Below, piece by piece: positions 22,666-32,759 of a DNA stretch of 64,000 nucleotides. Source of the DNA: Strobilurus pachycystidiatus. Lineage: Eukaryota > Basidiomycota > Agaricomycetes > Agaricales > Physalacriaceae. The notes beneath the pieces were generated by a model that saw only the letters and a program-made list of their open reading frames with translations, was not told where the DNA came from and ran no database searches. Position 1 is the stretch's first letter. Each line of letters starts with the position of its first letter. The stretch is from NCBI GenBank assembly GCA_019915135.1, contig JAHLMK010000005.1:1674001-1738000 (forward strand), read 5' to 3'. A program made the position numbers and the translations under genes.

Positions 22666-25600
22666 TCACGATGCCATACCCACTAAAACCCCGGACTCCC
22701 TGATCCACTCATCAGGGAGATTTCTCTCGTTTTCGAGGACGCCGCCCCAAGTCTGGTATACGACGTAGTCGGGCACCTTCTTCTTACCGGTGCACCTAGT
22801 GGCTAGTTTCTGATCCGAGCTGATCCTTTCATTGATCGAGCTTCGTAGGCGATTCTTGATCTCTTTCTCTGATGCTGGTTCATTGTTGTCCTCTCGTTGG
22901 ATCACTCTTTCGTTCCGGAGTTTCCAGATGAGGAATGCTGCCTCGGATACGAGGATTCTAAATAGTCTTGACGCTCCTTCTTTCTCAACACCTCCTCGGT
23001 CCTTGAGTTTTGCGAGGGAGCATGAGAGGATCGTGCCTATGGATAGCGAGGGGAAGGGCACGTTATCCTTCCCCGTCCAGATTCCTCTGATGTGTTTCCA
23101 CACTGACTTCTGGCCAGGCGCGTCGCATTCGAGCAGTATGTGTTCGAGAGATTCCGTAGTCTTGCAGTGTTCGCATATTGCTCGGTGCTCTACTGATGTT
23201 TTTCCTTCCCACCAGCTTCCTACTTTATATCCGTCGTGCATTGCCATCCACATGAAGTGGCGGATCTTGGGAGAGAAGTCTCGGTGACCAGTGCCTTTCC
23301 ACAAGTTCCCGTCTGACGGAAGTCTTTCACAGATGTCTTTTGCCGCGAATCTTGCTTGGTCGAGCATACGTATTGTTCGTCTTCTGTTGATCTGCCTTTC
23401 GTATGTTCTGCTTTTGGATTTCTTGCCTCTTGCGATCTTGATCGCCTTGTATGCAAGGGCCTGGGTTATCTTCGAGAGCTTCGCGCCCTGGAGGTCGAGT
23501 TCTGCCGGAATCTCAAGGTTCAGTCTGTCCTCTGTTTGTTTCGTGATGCCTTCGGTTGCGAGTTTATCAGCTTGTTCATTTCCTTCGACTCCCGAGTGTC
23601 CCTTCACCCACTTGAGGGAGGAGCCTGCGTCTCTCTCTCTCAGTCGAGCTGCTAGGACTTTTGTGACCTCGGCGTCAGGTCTTCCGATGAAGCCTGAGTC
23701 TTCCCATTTCTGTAGGTGTTTTGTCATCCCTTCTATGATTGTTTTTGAGTCGCTGATGATCCTTAGCGGGATGGATGATGTTCCTGTTTCGGCTGCCCGG
23801 ATTCCACCATATGTCTCCGCGACTTGGTTTGATTGTGTCAGGCTCGAGGGTAGCTTGATCGACTCGTTACGGTCGTCGTTGTGTCCGAACCACACGCCTA
23901 CTCCAGCTCGGGCGTTTTCATCGCCGTTGTGTACGCATCCACCGTCGGTGTAGACGTCTTCGCGTACCGGCAGGGCTTCCTCGTGCCCGTTATCTGATCC
24001 GATCCATTCCACCGGCTCCTGGCGCGTTGTTTTGCACTTTTTACCAGATGTGAAGATTCGGAGGGCGTCTTTGAGGCCGCCTCTCTCTGTTACTCTCGCG
24101 TCGAAGGGGATTGTTCGTTCGGGGTCGTTCGGGTCTTCTCCCTCTGGAGCCCTCGGAGGTTGTTCAAAGTCCTCGGGCTGACGCGCTAGTGGATTCCATT
24201 TGGGTGGGAGTTTTTCTAACAGGGTTTTTGCTCTTTTGAAGCACTTATTCGGGTCTTTGCAGCGGTGTAGGTGTCTCGCTTCCCGACATGTGCCGCAGTT
24301 GCAGTATCTCGAGTTCGTGTGCGGTCTATGGCCGACGATTCGGGCTAATTCTTCAGCGTGGCCCACGGTCATGACTCCGTGGTTATCTCTAAGGCATTTG
24401 CTCTCTTTTTGGGTGATCAGCACCCTTCCCAGGTCTGGGTCTAACTCTCTGTGTAGCCATAGCGGCATCTCCCTCATCACCGGTCTTGTGAACGCACGTC
24501 CATCGAGGCGGACACCGTACTCTTGTCCCGTCTTCAGCATCTCGCGTAGGTCCTCGGACATTTGCGAGGTTTTCGTCTTGAATGATTGGAGGAAGATATT
24601 CAGGTGTGTGTATTCTTCGCTCTTAGCTGGCGTGTCGGGAGCGTGGTGCGCTATTATGGCATCAGCAAAGTATGCCCAGGTGGCTCGGTCCTCGCCCAAC
24701 TTCAGATAGGACTGGAGCCAAGTGACCGTGATTGCCTCATTTCTTGCGATGATGTCTAGTATCTTCTTGCCTCCCTCTTTTTTTGGTTTCCTCATGATGT
24801 GGATGTTGACAGCTGATTGTTTGTCTGCCCACAGGAAGTTGCGGATTCTTCGTTCAACTTTGCGTACTATTTCCTTTGGCATTCCCTGGACTTTGGTGAG
24901 ATACTGTGTTTTACCTCCGATTATCATCTGGATTATTAGGCGTCGGCCTTCCAGCGTGGGGTGGGCCTTTTCCCAGAAGTCCAGCCGTTCCTCGATGCTA
25001 TCCAATACCGGAGTCCACGGAGCGGCGCGCTTGGTCTTGTTGCCAATCCATCCGCCTAGGATTCTGATTGCCTGTCCGTCTTTCGCTATCCGGATGTTCT
25101 CGGGAATAGGCCGAGAATTTTCGTTTGATTGGCGGGTCATCTGTACTAACTCTCTGTATGTTTCAGATCCTATTGGGATGACTTCCGTCTTCGCAATGTT
25201 GAATTTCGCCCGCGAAGCCTTACACCACTGGTCTAGGATGGCTTGTAGCGATTCAAAATCGTCTTTTTCATCCAGGTATACTGTTGTATCGTCCGCGAAG
25301 AGGGTTGCTATCAATCTTTCTAGCTCAGGTCTGTTAGGTATGTTGAAGCCTCGGAGGTGAGAGGCTTTCAGTGCTTCCGAGAGGGGTTCTATCGCAAGGT
25401 CAAAGAGGAGGCACGATAGAGGGTCGCCCTGTCGTACACCCCTGCGCACCTTGAACGCGGAGCTTAGGTAGCCATTCAGCATTACTTGAGTTTCTGCGTC
25501 TGAATATAGCGATTTGACCGTATTAATGAATCTCGCTCCCAGTTCGCCTTCCTCCAGGACTTTCCAGAGGTAATCGTGAGCGATTCTGTCATATGCCTTC

Positions 25601-28035
25601 TCCTGGTCGAGGGCTATGATTAGACCATTTGTTTCTGTTACTTCTGCGTACTCGGCGACGATTTTGGCAAGTCTCACTTGATCAAATATGTTTCGCCCTG
25701 GTACGAAGCCTGCCTGCGATTTGGATATGAGGTTGGGGGCGACTTGAGCAAGTCTTACTGTCAGAATCTTCGTGAATATCTTGTAGTCACTATTTAGTAG
25801 CGTGATCGGGCGGTAGTTCGCGATGTCAGTCTTGTCGTTCTTTTTGTATATTGGGCACATTACACCTCTGGCAAAGTCAGTCCCTGGTGTGACTCCTCCA
25901 TCGAGGATATCGTTGAATACCACTGTCATTAGTTCTATGATGCTCGGTACCGCATCTGGGTCCGTCCCATTCTTGATCGCGGCTGCCTTCTTTGCTTTCT
26001 CGTTTCGGTACAGTGCCTTCCAGAACTCATAGGGAATTCCATCTATCCCTGGCGCCTTCCCGTTGCTGATAGCTTTGAGGATTGCGATGATTTCCGCTTG
26101 GAGTATGTCGCTGCCTAGGATTGCCTGCTCGTCCTCATCCGCCACGATGTTAACGTTTGTGAGAGCTGAATTGACGTTTTCTTCTCTTTCTTCCTGCGAC
26201 TCGTCAGGGTTGACATCTATGTCTTGTAGTGTGTCATGATATTCTCTTGCCAATTCTGCCTGGGCCTCCGAGTTCTTCTCGTATTCCGGCTCCCCGCTGT
26301 TTCGGTTGATGATCCCAGTTTTCAGAGCTCTAATCAGGTCACGCGGCTTTCGTTTCTTGCCCAGTTGTGTCCACGCCTTATCCATGGTCTCTCCAACCAC
26401 TCTAGCTTTGAACGCGATATTCTCCCGTTTTCCGGAGTGGAGTTTACGGGTGGCGGCGCTAATCTCTTTACGAGTGATTCCCGATTCGGTTGCCTTCTGG
26501 GTGTCTGATAGGGATTTGTCGTCCATGGTTGACTTGTATTGCTTTTCTAGGACTTCAATGCGCTTGAGAAGCTTTGGTTTTATCTCTTTCTCGCGTTCCC
26601 AAGCTCTGTGTCTGATTTGGTTTTTGAACCTTTCCCATACTTTCTGCACGTCGCCGCCTTTCTCTGGGTTGGACGTGATTCTGGCTGTCTCTCGGAGCGC
26701 TTCTTTCAGCATTGACTCTGCGTACTCTATGTACTTGCTGTCCTTAATGACTAGCTCAGAGATTACCCGCCGGCCTTTCCCTGTCTTCGGAGCCTCCTCA
26801 CAGGATAGTTGGGCGCTGACCATTAGGTGGTCGGTGTCGATTGCTGAGTCTTCGATTCGCCAATCACGCGAGTGGTCCAGCATCTTCCTTGTCACGTATA
26901 TTCGGTCGAGTCGTGCTTGACCAGGGACTTTATTGGGGTCTCGCGTTCTCTTCTCTTTGTGGCCGAATGTGAATGCTGTTTGATCTGGGTATGTGTTTCT
27001 CCATCCGTCGACTAGTTTGAGCTCAGTTCTGAGCTTATCAAAGGCGTGCACAACACCTGCGGGGTCGCTTTTGTGTGGAAGCCGATCAATCTCTTCCTCG
27101 ACCATGTTTAGATCTCCTGCCATGAGGTCCGGGCGCGGGATTGTCTTATTTTGCTCGTAGAACTTTCTGACTTTATTCCAGAAGTGTTTCTTGTCTTTGC
27201 TTGAGCTTGCAGGCGCATAGACTGCCAAGCACGTCAACTTCGTATTCGGGTGCCATTCGATCTGGATCTGCATCGCTTCTCCCGGTACAACTTCCCATGA
27301 TTGAGTATCATCAGTGTTGACGAGATCCTTGTTCAGAACAACAGCGATGCCTTTTGCTCTGTCGCTTGCCGGATTCTCTGAGAAGAGGACTTTGAGTCGT
27401 CTGCCGAAGGTAGATTCAATTCTGTCGTGCCACTCTTGGTTCATATGCGCTTCTCCTACCACTAGGATGGCGATTCGTTTATCTCGCATCAGTTGGTTTG
27501 TATGGAGCCATTTACTGTTTGTACCAAATGTGGTTCCATGTCCTTTGATGTTCAGCGCTGCTACTCTGATAGCTGCTTTCGTGCGTCGTGAGCTCTTATG
27601 CTTGGTGGTAACTCTTGCACCCCCGACTCTTTGTGCTCTCCTTATGATTGGTGGCCGCTGGGCCGCATCACTTGAGCTATCTGTGGAGGAGCTTGAGGAG
27701 GCGTCATCCCCGTCCTCTTCATCTTCGGGTACCGGGTCACTATCCTCGTCAAGGAAGTTCCAGTCGTCGTCCTCCTCCACTTCGCTGGGTGTGTCTCCAT
27801 TATTGGAGTTTGAGTTGTTGTTACCCAATCTTGGGCTTGAGGTGTGTGTTCCTCCTTCCGCATCAGATTTGCGGGCAGAGGAGTTCTCTGTCGGGGGGGT
27901 TCCCGAGTAGCGGATAGTTCGCTGGGTAGGTGCCGTGGCAGCCTGGGGAGGAGTTTCCCTGGTGGATAGTTCACCGGACCGAGAAGTTTCGGCGTCTCGT
28001 CCACTCTGTGGTACGGAGACTCTGTCGAAATACAA
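22666..28035 (-). CDS. LINE ORF2: endonuclease, reverse transcriptase, RNase H polyprotein
   Basis: About 1,789 residues open. Order: acidic, serine-rich N-terminus (1-155); exonuclease-endonuclease-phosphatase fold (about 156-385, with LNIKG, GEAHM, AGDLN and a TDH near its end); reverse transcriptase with LDQEKAYDR (motif A) and LFADDT (catalytic motif, near residue 912); RNase H (about 1360-1490) with YTDGG, AETYGG, ISDSK and GHSGVEGNEQAD, so all four acidic residues are present; and a C-terminal CX2C..H..C finger (CEHCK...HILLEC, near 1625). The codon at 28035 is TTG, not ATG. The frame is open back to a TAA at 28225-28227 without any ATG, and the first in-frame ATG (LMRDK, near residue 183) lies inside the endonuclease. 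Confidence 0.92.
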   Translation of the reverse strand: MYFDRVSVPQSGRDAETSRSGELSTRETPPQAATAPTQRTIRYSGTPPTENSSARKSDAEGGTHTSSPRLGNNNSNSNNGDTPSEVEEDDDWNFLDEDSDPVPEDEEDGDDASSSSSTDSSSDAAQRPPIIRRAQRVGGARVTTKHKSSRRTKAAIRVAALNIKGHGTTFGTNSKWLHTNQLMRDKRIAILVVGEAHMNQEWHDRIESTFGRRLKVLFSENPASDRAKGIAVVLNKDLVNTDDTQSWEVVPGEAMQIQIEWHPNTKLTCLAVYAPASSSKDKKHFWNKVRKFYEQNKTIPRPDLMAGDLNMVEEEIDRLPHKSDPAGVVHAFDKLRTELKLVDGWRNTYPDQTAFTFGHKEKRTRDPNKVPGQARLDRIYVTRKMLDHSRDWRIEDSAIDTDHLMVSAQLSCEEAPKTGKGRRVISELVIKDSKYIEYAESMLKEALRETARITSNPEKGGDVQKVWERFKNQIRHRAWEREKEIKPKLLKRIEVLEKQYKSTMDDKSLSDTQKATESGITRKEISAATRKLHSGKRENIAFKARVVGETMDKAWTQLGKKRKPRDLIRALKTGIINRNSGEPEYEKNSEAQAELAREYHDTLQDIDVNPDESQEEREENVNSALTNVNIVADEDEQAILGSDILQAEIIAILKAISNGKAPGIDGIPYEFWKALYRNEKAKKAAAIKNGTDPDAVPSIIELMTVVFNDILDGGVTPGTDFARGVMCPIYKKNDKTDIANYRPITLLNSDYKIFTKILTVRLAQVAPNLISKSQAGFVPGRNIFDQVRLAKIVAEYAEVTETNGLIIALDQEKAYDRIAHDYLWKVLEEGELGARFINTVKSLYSDAETQVMLNGYLSSAFKVRRGVRQGDPLSCLLFDLAIEPLSEALKASHLRGFNIPNRPELERLIATLFADDTTVYLDEKDDFESLQAILDQWCKASRAKFNIAKTEVIPIGSETYRELVQMTRQSNENSRPIPENIRIAKDGQAIRILGGWIGNKTKRAAPWTPVLDSIEERLDFWEKAHPTLEGRRLIIQMIIGGKTQYLTKVQGMPKEIVRKVERRIRNFLWADKQSAVNIHIMRKPKKEGGKKILDIIARNEAITVTWLQSYLKLGEDRATWAYFADAIIAHHAPDTPAKSEEYTHLNIFLQSFKTKTSQMSEDLREMLKTGQEYGVRLDGRAFTRPVMREMPLWLHRELDPDLGRVLITQKESKCLRDNHGVMTVGHAEELARIVGHRPHTNSRYCNCGTCREARHLHRCKDPNKCFKRAKTLLEKLPPKWNPLARQPEDFEQPPRAPEGEDPNDPERTIPFDARVTERGGLKDALRIFTSGKKCKTTRQEPVEWIGSDNGHEEALPVREDVYTDGGCVHNGDENARAGVGVWFGHNDDRNESIKLPSSLTQSNQVAETYGGIRAAETGTSSIPLRIISDSKTIIEGMTKHLQKWEDSGFIGRPDAEVTKVLAARLRERDAGSSLKWVKGHSGVEGNEQADKLATEGITKQTEDRLNLEIPAELDLQGAKLSKITQALAYKAIKIARGKKSKSRTYERQINRRRTIRMLDQARFAAKDICERLPSDGNLWKGTGHRDFSPKIRHFMWMAMHDGYKVGSWWEGKTSVEHRAICEHCKTTESLEHILLECDAPGQKSVWKHIRGIWTGKDNVPFPSLSIGTILSCSLAKLKDRGGVEKEGASRLFRILVSEAAFLIWKLRNERVIQREDNNEPASEKEIKNRLRSSINERISSDQKLATRCTGKKKVPDYVVYQTWGGVLENERNLPDEWIRESGVLVGMAS

Positions 28036-28115
28036 TCCATTCTCTTCATCGGGCAGCGGGCTGACAGACGCTCTTTGCCCTCTGAGAATTGAAGGGCTCG
28101 AGCCGTTACTGTCGT

Positions 28116-28221
28116 CTGTGCCGCGAATGTAGTTAGTTGTATTAGTAGTTGTGACAGGATGGGAGGTTTGTGGGCTGGTATGAACCTTACCGGGGCTGCC
28201 GGTGCACGGGTGCCCACTTAC
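28116..28221 (-). other. Candidate intron joining the ORF1 frame to ORF2
   Basis: On the minus strand, a GTAAGT donor at 28221 and a GCACAG acceptor ending at 28116, with CTAAC and CTAAT branch-like sites shortly before the acceptor, define a 106-nt intron. Removing it joins the frame that continues ORF1 past its TGA (open to 28187) in frame with ORF2 (reading HLDCLN then DDSNGSS). A second strong acceptor (CTAAC, pyrimidine run, TTTTCAG) ends at 28343, making 28342-28222 a possible exon. Confidence 0.4.
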
Positions 28222-28522
28222 CGTTTAAGCAATCCAGGTGGGTCGCTATGAAGGATCCACCCGTCTCGGTCAGGTTACCTGTCCGCCGAAGCGCCACCTG
28301 CAGCGTCAGTAAATTCACCTTTCCGGCGAGATCAAGATGTATCTGAAAAGAAAAGAGGTTAGTAGTCAGAATCTGATATGAAGGGAGAAGGGATGGTGGG
28401 GCACATTCGACTGGCGAGGCAATGTTCTCGACGGGCTGTGTAGCACAGTAGAGGGGGGATGTTATTGATATAGGTAGTACATGGAGTATATAGAGAAACG
28501 AGGTCGTTTTGACATGCAACTC

Positions 28523-30523
28523 TCAGCGCCGGTTACCCTTGGAAGGGCCCGCTTTGTTTGAACTTCCGGACGAGCCCTTGGGGAAGATGGAGCCTCTCGC
28601 CGCTTGTCTCGCGTGTGGATCGCGAAGGTCGAGGCGGGGAGGAATGGTGGGCGGTCGCTGCCATCCAAATGCCTGTCTCTCAGCTGTCTGGCGTTCCTTC
28701 TGAGCTGTGGACTCCGAGGTGGAGACCTTGCTGAAGGTCGTGAGGATGGTTGGGCCTCTCCATCCCAGGAGTTTGGGCCATGGGCACTGGCGGCGGTCGT
28801 GTCTGTCGTCCTTGCAGTTTGGGCATCGCGGGTCGTAGTGGAGAAGGTAGTCGATGCCCTCGACCATGCCGATGGTGACTTCCCGTGCAGCGACCCGGAA
28901 GCTAGCGAGTTGCTCCTTCGTCAGGTTGGGGGGGAAGACCATGTGCAGTGCAAACATGGGGGTGGTTGTGCTGTCCTTCCAGTGGTACACCACGTCCTTC
29001 GTGACGAGGGTGTCAATGATCTCCTCCCTCTTTCGGCCTGCCACCTCTTCGGAGCAGGAGTATACATCAATAATCGCGGCGAGGAACTTATTCGAGGTCC
29101 GAAGTCTGTCTGCGTAGAGCTTGCGACACTCCCAGCTTGACTTCAGGTTGCCGTGTCTGATGACATTGTTTGCGTTCGTCCAAATGTGCGTCACGAAGGT
29201 GGATACCTTCCTGAGCTCGACAGTGGTGTATGCGAGGGCGGCGACGTCTTCGCGGGCTATGATAGCCTTCTTTTTGGTTGCTGCCTTTACGAGGGCGAGA
29301 GGGACGTTTTTGAGTACGATGCAGCCAGGGGGGCTGCCCCCGTTGCGCTTGGTCGCATCGGCAGGGGGGGAGGCGGGGATGACGACGATGTCAGACAGGT
29401 CGGCGTCGGGTGCTAGGCCTTGTAGTGTCTGGAGCCACCTGTCGGCCAATCCCTTCTGCTGCATGAGTGCGAGGCAGCCTTTGAAGCACATGAGGACGAG
29501 GATGTCCCTGCTCTTGCGCCTGAGCATGTCCTTGAGAGACTCGTCGGCGCCGTCGAGGACTACCTCCAGTTCGCGGACTGTGTTGGGCATATCCTTCACG
29601 TCAATGTACATGAGCTTTGTGTTGGGGTCGCGGGAGGGGGCTGGCTTGCCCGAGAAGAACTCGGACATCTCTTCTTCGTCCATCTCCTCGGGCGGCGAGT
29701 CGGGGGAAGCGGGGCGTTTGGGGATTGCGTCGCTTGCCGCACCGGACGCAGTGTGAGCAAAGGTGTACCCCTTGTGGGGGGTGGATGGGGCGCGGTCTCG
29801 ACGCTCTGAAGCGCCGTCGTTCGCCATGTCAATGTCTTGGTTCTGGGGGTCGTCGGCGTCGACGGAGAGGGCGCGGCGGCGATCACTGTTGTGCTGGTTT
29901 TGGAGGTGGTCCTCGTACTCGTCCGGACCTTCGAACTCCTCATCTTCGGGCTCTGAGTGTCCGGCGTTCGAGGGTTTGTCGGAGTCCTTGGCTTCGCGGC
30001 TCTCGTCTTGTCCCCTGACAGTGCTGTTGTCGCCAGCCTCGGTTTCGAGTTCACCGAGATCGGCGAGCTTCCTCTCGAAGTCCTTCTCCTTCATCAGGAG
30101 CTCACTCGCCAGGGCCTTGGCTCGTTCGGCTTCCTTCGTGTGGGCGGCTTTATACTTCCTGAGCTTCTCAGCCTGCGCCTTCGATACCTCGAGGAGTCTG
30201 CGCTCTCGCTCCTCGAAGTCCTTCTCGCGGGCGTCATCCCTCCGAGCCGTCTCTTCATCCTTCTCGCGCACTTGTGTCTCGAGATCGGACTTGAGCTTCT
30301 CGAAGAGGCTCTCGTAGCGCGCGCGTTCCTCGTTCATTTGCACGGTAAGGGCGGCCGCGATGTCCTGCGCAGATGGCTGGAGCTGGTCCGGCTGGGAGAC
30401 GGAGGGGAGCGGTGGGGTAGGCTCGTCGGATGGGAGGGGGTGGGGGGAGCCAAGTGCAGGGTCTTCGTCCTCGTTCATGGGTCTGGCGTGGTCATGTACG
30501 TTGTCCTGCCTGTAGGGCGTCAT
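28523..30523 (-). CDS. LINE ORF1: Gag-like nucleic-acid-binding protein
   Basis: 666 residues from an ATG at 30523 to a TGA at 28523-28525. Residues about 62-160 are a charged coiled coil (many Glu, Lys and Arg heptads). An acidic, low-complexity part (about 165-300) follows, then a globular middle. Near the C-terminus a single zinc knuckle has exact C-X2-C-X4-H-X4-C spacing (CPNCKDDRHDRRQC, 567-580). LINE ORF1 proteins of this type bind and package the element RNA. The frame is intact. It stays open beyond the stop codon for about another 110 codons, which matters for how ORF2 might be made. Confidence 0.85.
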   Translation of the reverse strand: MTPYRQDNVHDHARPMNEDEDPALGSPHPLPSDEPTPPLPSVSQPDQLQPSAQDIAAALTVQMNEERARYESLFEKLKSDLETQVREKDEETARRDDAREKDFEERERRLLEVSKAQAEKLRKYKAAHTKEAERAKALASELLMKEKDFERKLADLGELETEAGDNSTVRGQDESREAKDSDKPSNAGHSEPEDEEFEGPDEYEDHLQNQHNSDRRRALSVDADDPQNQDIDMANDGASERRDRAPSTPHKGYTFAHTASGAASDAIPKRPASPDSPPEEMDEEEMSEFFSGKPAPSRDPNTKLMYIDVKDMPNTVRELEVVLDGADESLKDMLRRKSRDILVLMCFKGCLALMQQKGLADRWLQTLQGLAPDADLSDIVVIPASPPADATKRNGGSPPGCIVLKNVPLALVKAATKKKAIIAREDVAALAYTTVELRKVSTFVTHIWTNANNVIRHGNLKSSWECRKLYADRLRTSNKFLAAIIDVYSCSEEVAGRKREEIIDTLVTKDVVYHWKDSTTTPMFALHMVFPPNLTKEQLASFRVAAREVTIGMVEGIDYLLHYDPRCPNCKDDRHDRRQCPWPKLLGWRGPTILTTFSKVSTSESTAQKERQTAERQAFGWQRPPTIPPRLDLRDPHARQAARGSIFPKGSSGSSNKAGPSKGNRR

Positions 30524-30551
30524 GTTTGAACTGGCGGTGAGCTGGGTTTAG

Positions 30552-30785
30552 CTACCTGAACCTGTCGTTGCCGGTGCGCGGCGCCTTCTCTGCAGGCTTA
30601 GACGGGGTGTCCGGTACTAGGATCTTGGCCGGTGGTCTTGGTGGGGACGACTCGTATTCGACAAGACCAGGTGTCTCTCTAGCCTGGGCGGCCGATTTGA
30701 TGTCTCTGGCAGCGCCGATGCCGACGTCGCGGTTTTTAGATGTCTCCTTCATCTGGGTGTGGTCGCGTTTGCCGGTTGTTGACAT
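30552..30785 (-). CDS. Small upstream ORF of the LINE (77 aa)
   Basis: Begins with an ATG at 30785 and ends 28 nt before the ORF1 start. The product is basic and proline-rich (SSPPRPPAKILVP) with no domain I recognise. It is the first reading frame of the element's RNA, so ribosomes would meet it before ORF1. It may be a regulatory uORF, a short ORF0-like protein, or chance. Confidence 0.4.
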   Translation of the reverse strand: MSTTGKRDHTQMKETSKNRDVGIGAARDIKSAAQARETPGLVEYESSPPRPPAKILVPDTPSKPAEKAPRTGNDRFR

Positions 30786-31164
30786 TTTGTGGCAGTCGTT
30801 GCAGTGGGAAGGAAACGAGCGACACCGGACTTTTCCGGCGCTGGCTCGGGTACGCGTTGCTTTTTCTTTTCTTTTCCTTTTATCTTACGGGTTCGTTGCA
30901 TAGTACGGCTCACGATGGAGGTTTGTGGTATGAGTTGTATTTATTATACAGTGGGTGTTCCACCTCGTCCCCATTACAGTAGACGGTCGGCCGTGGCCGT
31001 GGTCGAGTTGACCGTCCCGTAGGACTGTGCCCTTGGGCTTTCCTCGCGAGCTGGTGTTCCTCGTCCGGGCGTCAATTGGCTTCCCCGAAGGTACTAATCC
31101 CTTGGGCCACGTAGAGGCTTGACGCTGGACCACCCCGATCATGGTGGTGGTCCTTATCCAAGGG

Positions 31165-31179
31165 GTGTTTGTTTTGTTT
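31165..31179 (+). repeat. LINE target-site duplication, right copy
   Basis: GTGTTTGTTTTGTTT, identical to 22366-22380. Unit sequence (GTGTCCAAACATGC) resumes immediately after it. Confidence 0.93.
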
Positions 31180-32759
31180 GTGTCCAAACATGCACGCTGA
31201 CTCTCGGCGGTGAAACAAGCTCAGTACCCTCGTTCTTCGTAACCATGCGCTCCGAGCTCGCTGAAAAGACTAAGTACATTCAGTACTTACGCGGTACGTG
31301 TTTGTTTAGTTTGTTCGTAACCAAACATCCCTACTGACTCTCGGCGGCGAAACAAGCTCATGCACGAGTCACTACCCTCGTTCCTGAACTTTGAATCCGG
31401 GGCTTCCACACCGCGGGCATGCAAGCTGGATCTGGGATGCTGAGAGCGACATGTTCTGAATATACTTGAATAGATATCGCGCCCCGACTCAAACGAGCAA
31501 TATCACCATTGCAGGACACTTATTCGGCTCTTTGTGTAATGGCTCCGGAAAGTAGCGACGACGAGGCATGCATTGGTTTCGAATTCCGGTGGGTAAGTTA
31601 TATTATTCGGTGCCAGCATGCACAACGAAGTATGCGTCATGATCGCTAATCCCACATATTCAGTTCGTGCCTGGTTGGATTCGAAGAGCTCTTAATCTTA
31701 GGCTTTGATCTCGTTCATAGGTGAGGGCCTCGGATATCTCGTGGACGGGCGCTACTAGCCCGTGAAGTAGGTGTTATTGCGCAATATCTATGGTGTTATT
31801 CAGGCAGTCATGTCTCGTTCAAGTCCTTCACGGAGAATGAGCGCGTACTCCCGGTCACCCCACGGATGAGCAGGACATCGGCCATCCTCAAGACCGACCA
31901 GAGTAGACGGGCAATGTGCGAGTACAACAGCCGGCGCTGGGCGCTTTGACACAAACTCCAGATGAATCATAGATCTGGAATAGAACCTTTGCGCCATTTT
32001 GGCGCCTCGACAAGACTCCTCCGATGACCGAGGGCGGCCGCGTTTAACCTTTTGTTGACCTGTACGTGTATTTGTGCCAACTGACATTCGCGCCATGGAA
32101 CTAACGCGAATGTCCGATTACAGTTTGAACACTCGTTCCTGGGCGGGGATGCGCGACTCGTGCTCCTCCCTGGGTCCGAGTCTACGCCACCAGCCAGAGC
32201 ATGGTAGCACATCGCAATTCTGTGTTCAAGTTCACTGAGGACGGCGTGGAAATTGCAGCACATTCTTCACAGATACTTATGCTTACTTGGCAACAAATAC
32301 CACTGATATAGAACTACTCGACTGTATGTGGCATCGTCACATAATACGAGGCCCGAGTCAGAAGTAAAATCGCGCCACACTTAGTCTTTTGACCCCCGAA
32401 CCACTTCTCGATTGGACCCTTTAGTCCAGAGCATTACGGAACCCACCTGGAAACGAGTAGTTAAGCCGAGTAGCACCTTGAGTCATTCGACAATCAGGCT
32501 AAGTTTAATTCATGTGTCGCTCTGGTTTGGCACTTGACGCGACAGTGCGAGTATTCCACGGCTCACAGACCACGACAGTGGAAACAGAACCAATCCAAGC
32601 ACCCCGAAGCATTGTTGTCTGACAAGTGTCTGGAATATGGAAGTGCCAGTGGGTTGCACTGTACCGAGGTGAAAGGTTAAAACATGTGGTGATTGGACCT
32701 GGGCGCTTGGCGCGTCCGCGTCTCGCTTGTTGATCCCAACGTGACTCAGGGATCCGGTG

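Larger units (their letters stand above)
22381..31164 (-). mobile_element. Full-length Tad1-like non-LTR retrotransposon (LINE)
   Basis: 8,784 bp inserted in U3 in minus orientation, with a perfect 15-bp target duplication. The element's 3' end (left) is an oligo(A) tract read as T's at 22381-22389, directly at the T-rich target, as target-primed reverse transcription leaves. It carries a small upstream ORF, a Gag-like ORF1 with a CCHC knuckle, and a large ORF2 with endonuclease, reverse transcriptase and RNase H. An AP-type endonuclease plus RNase H fits the fungal Tad1 clade. Long open frames and intact target sites argue for recent insertion. Whether it is active depends on how ORF2 is translated. 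Confidence 0.93.

Noticed and set aside
23291..27910. Several plus-strand frames of 150-220 codons inside the LINE
   Set aside because: Antisense shadows of ORF2, whose motifs are unambiguous.
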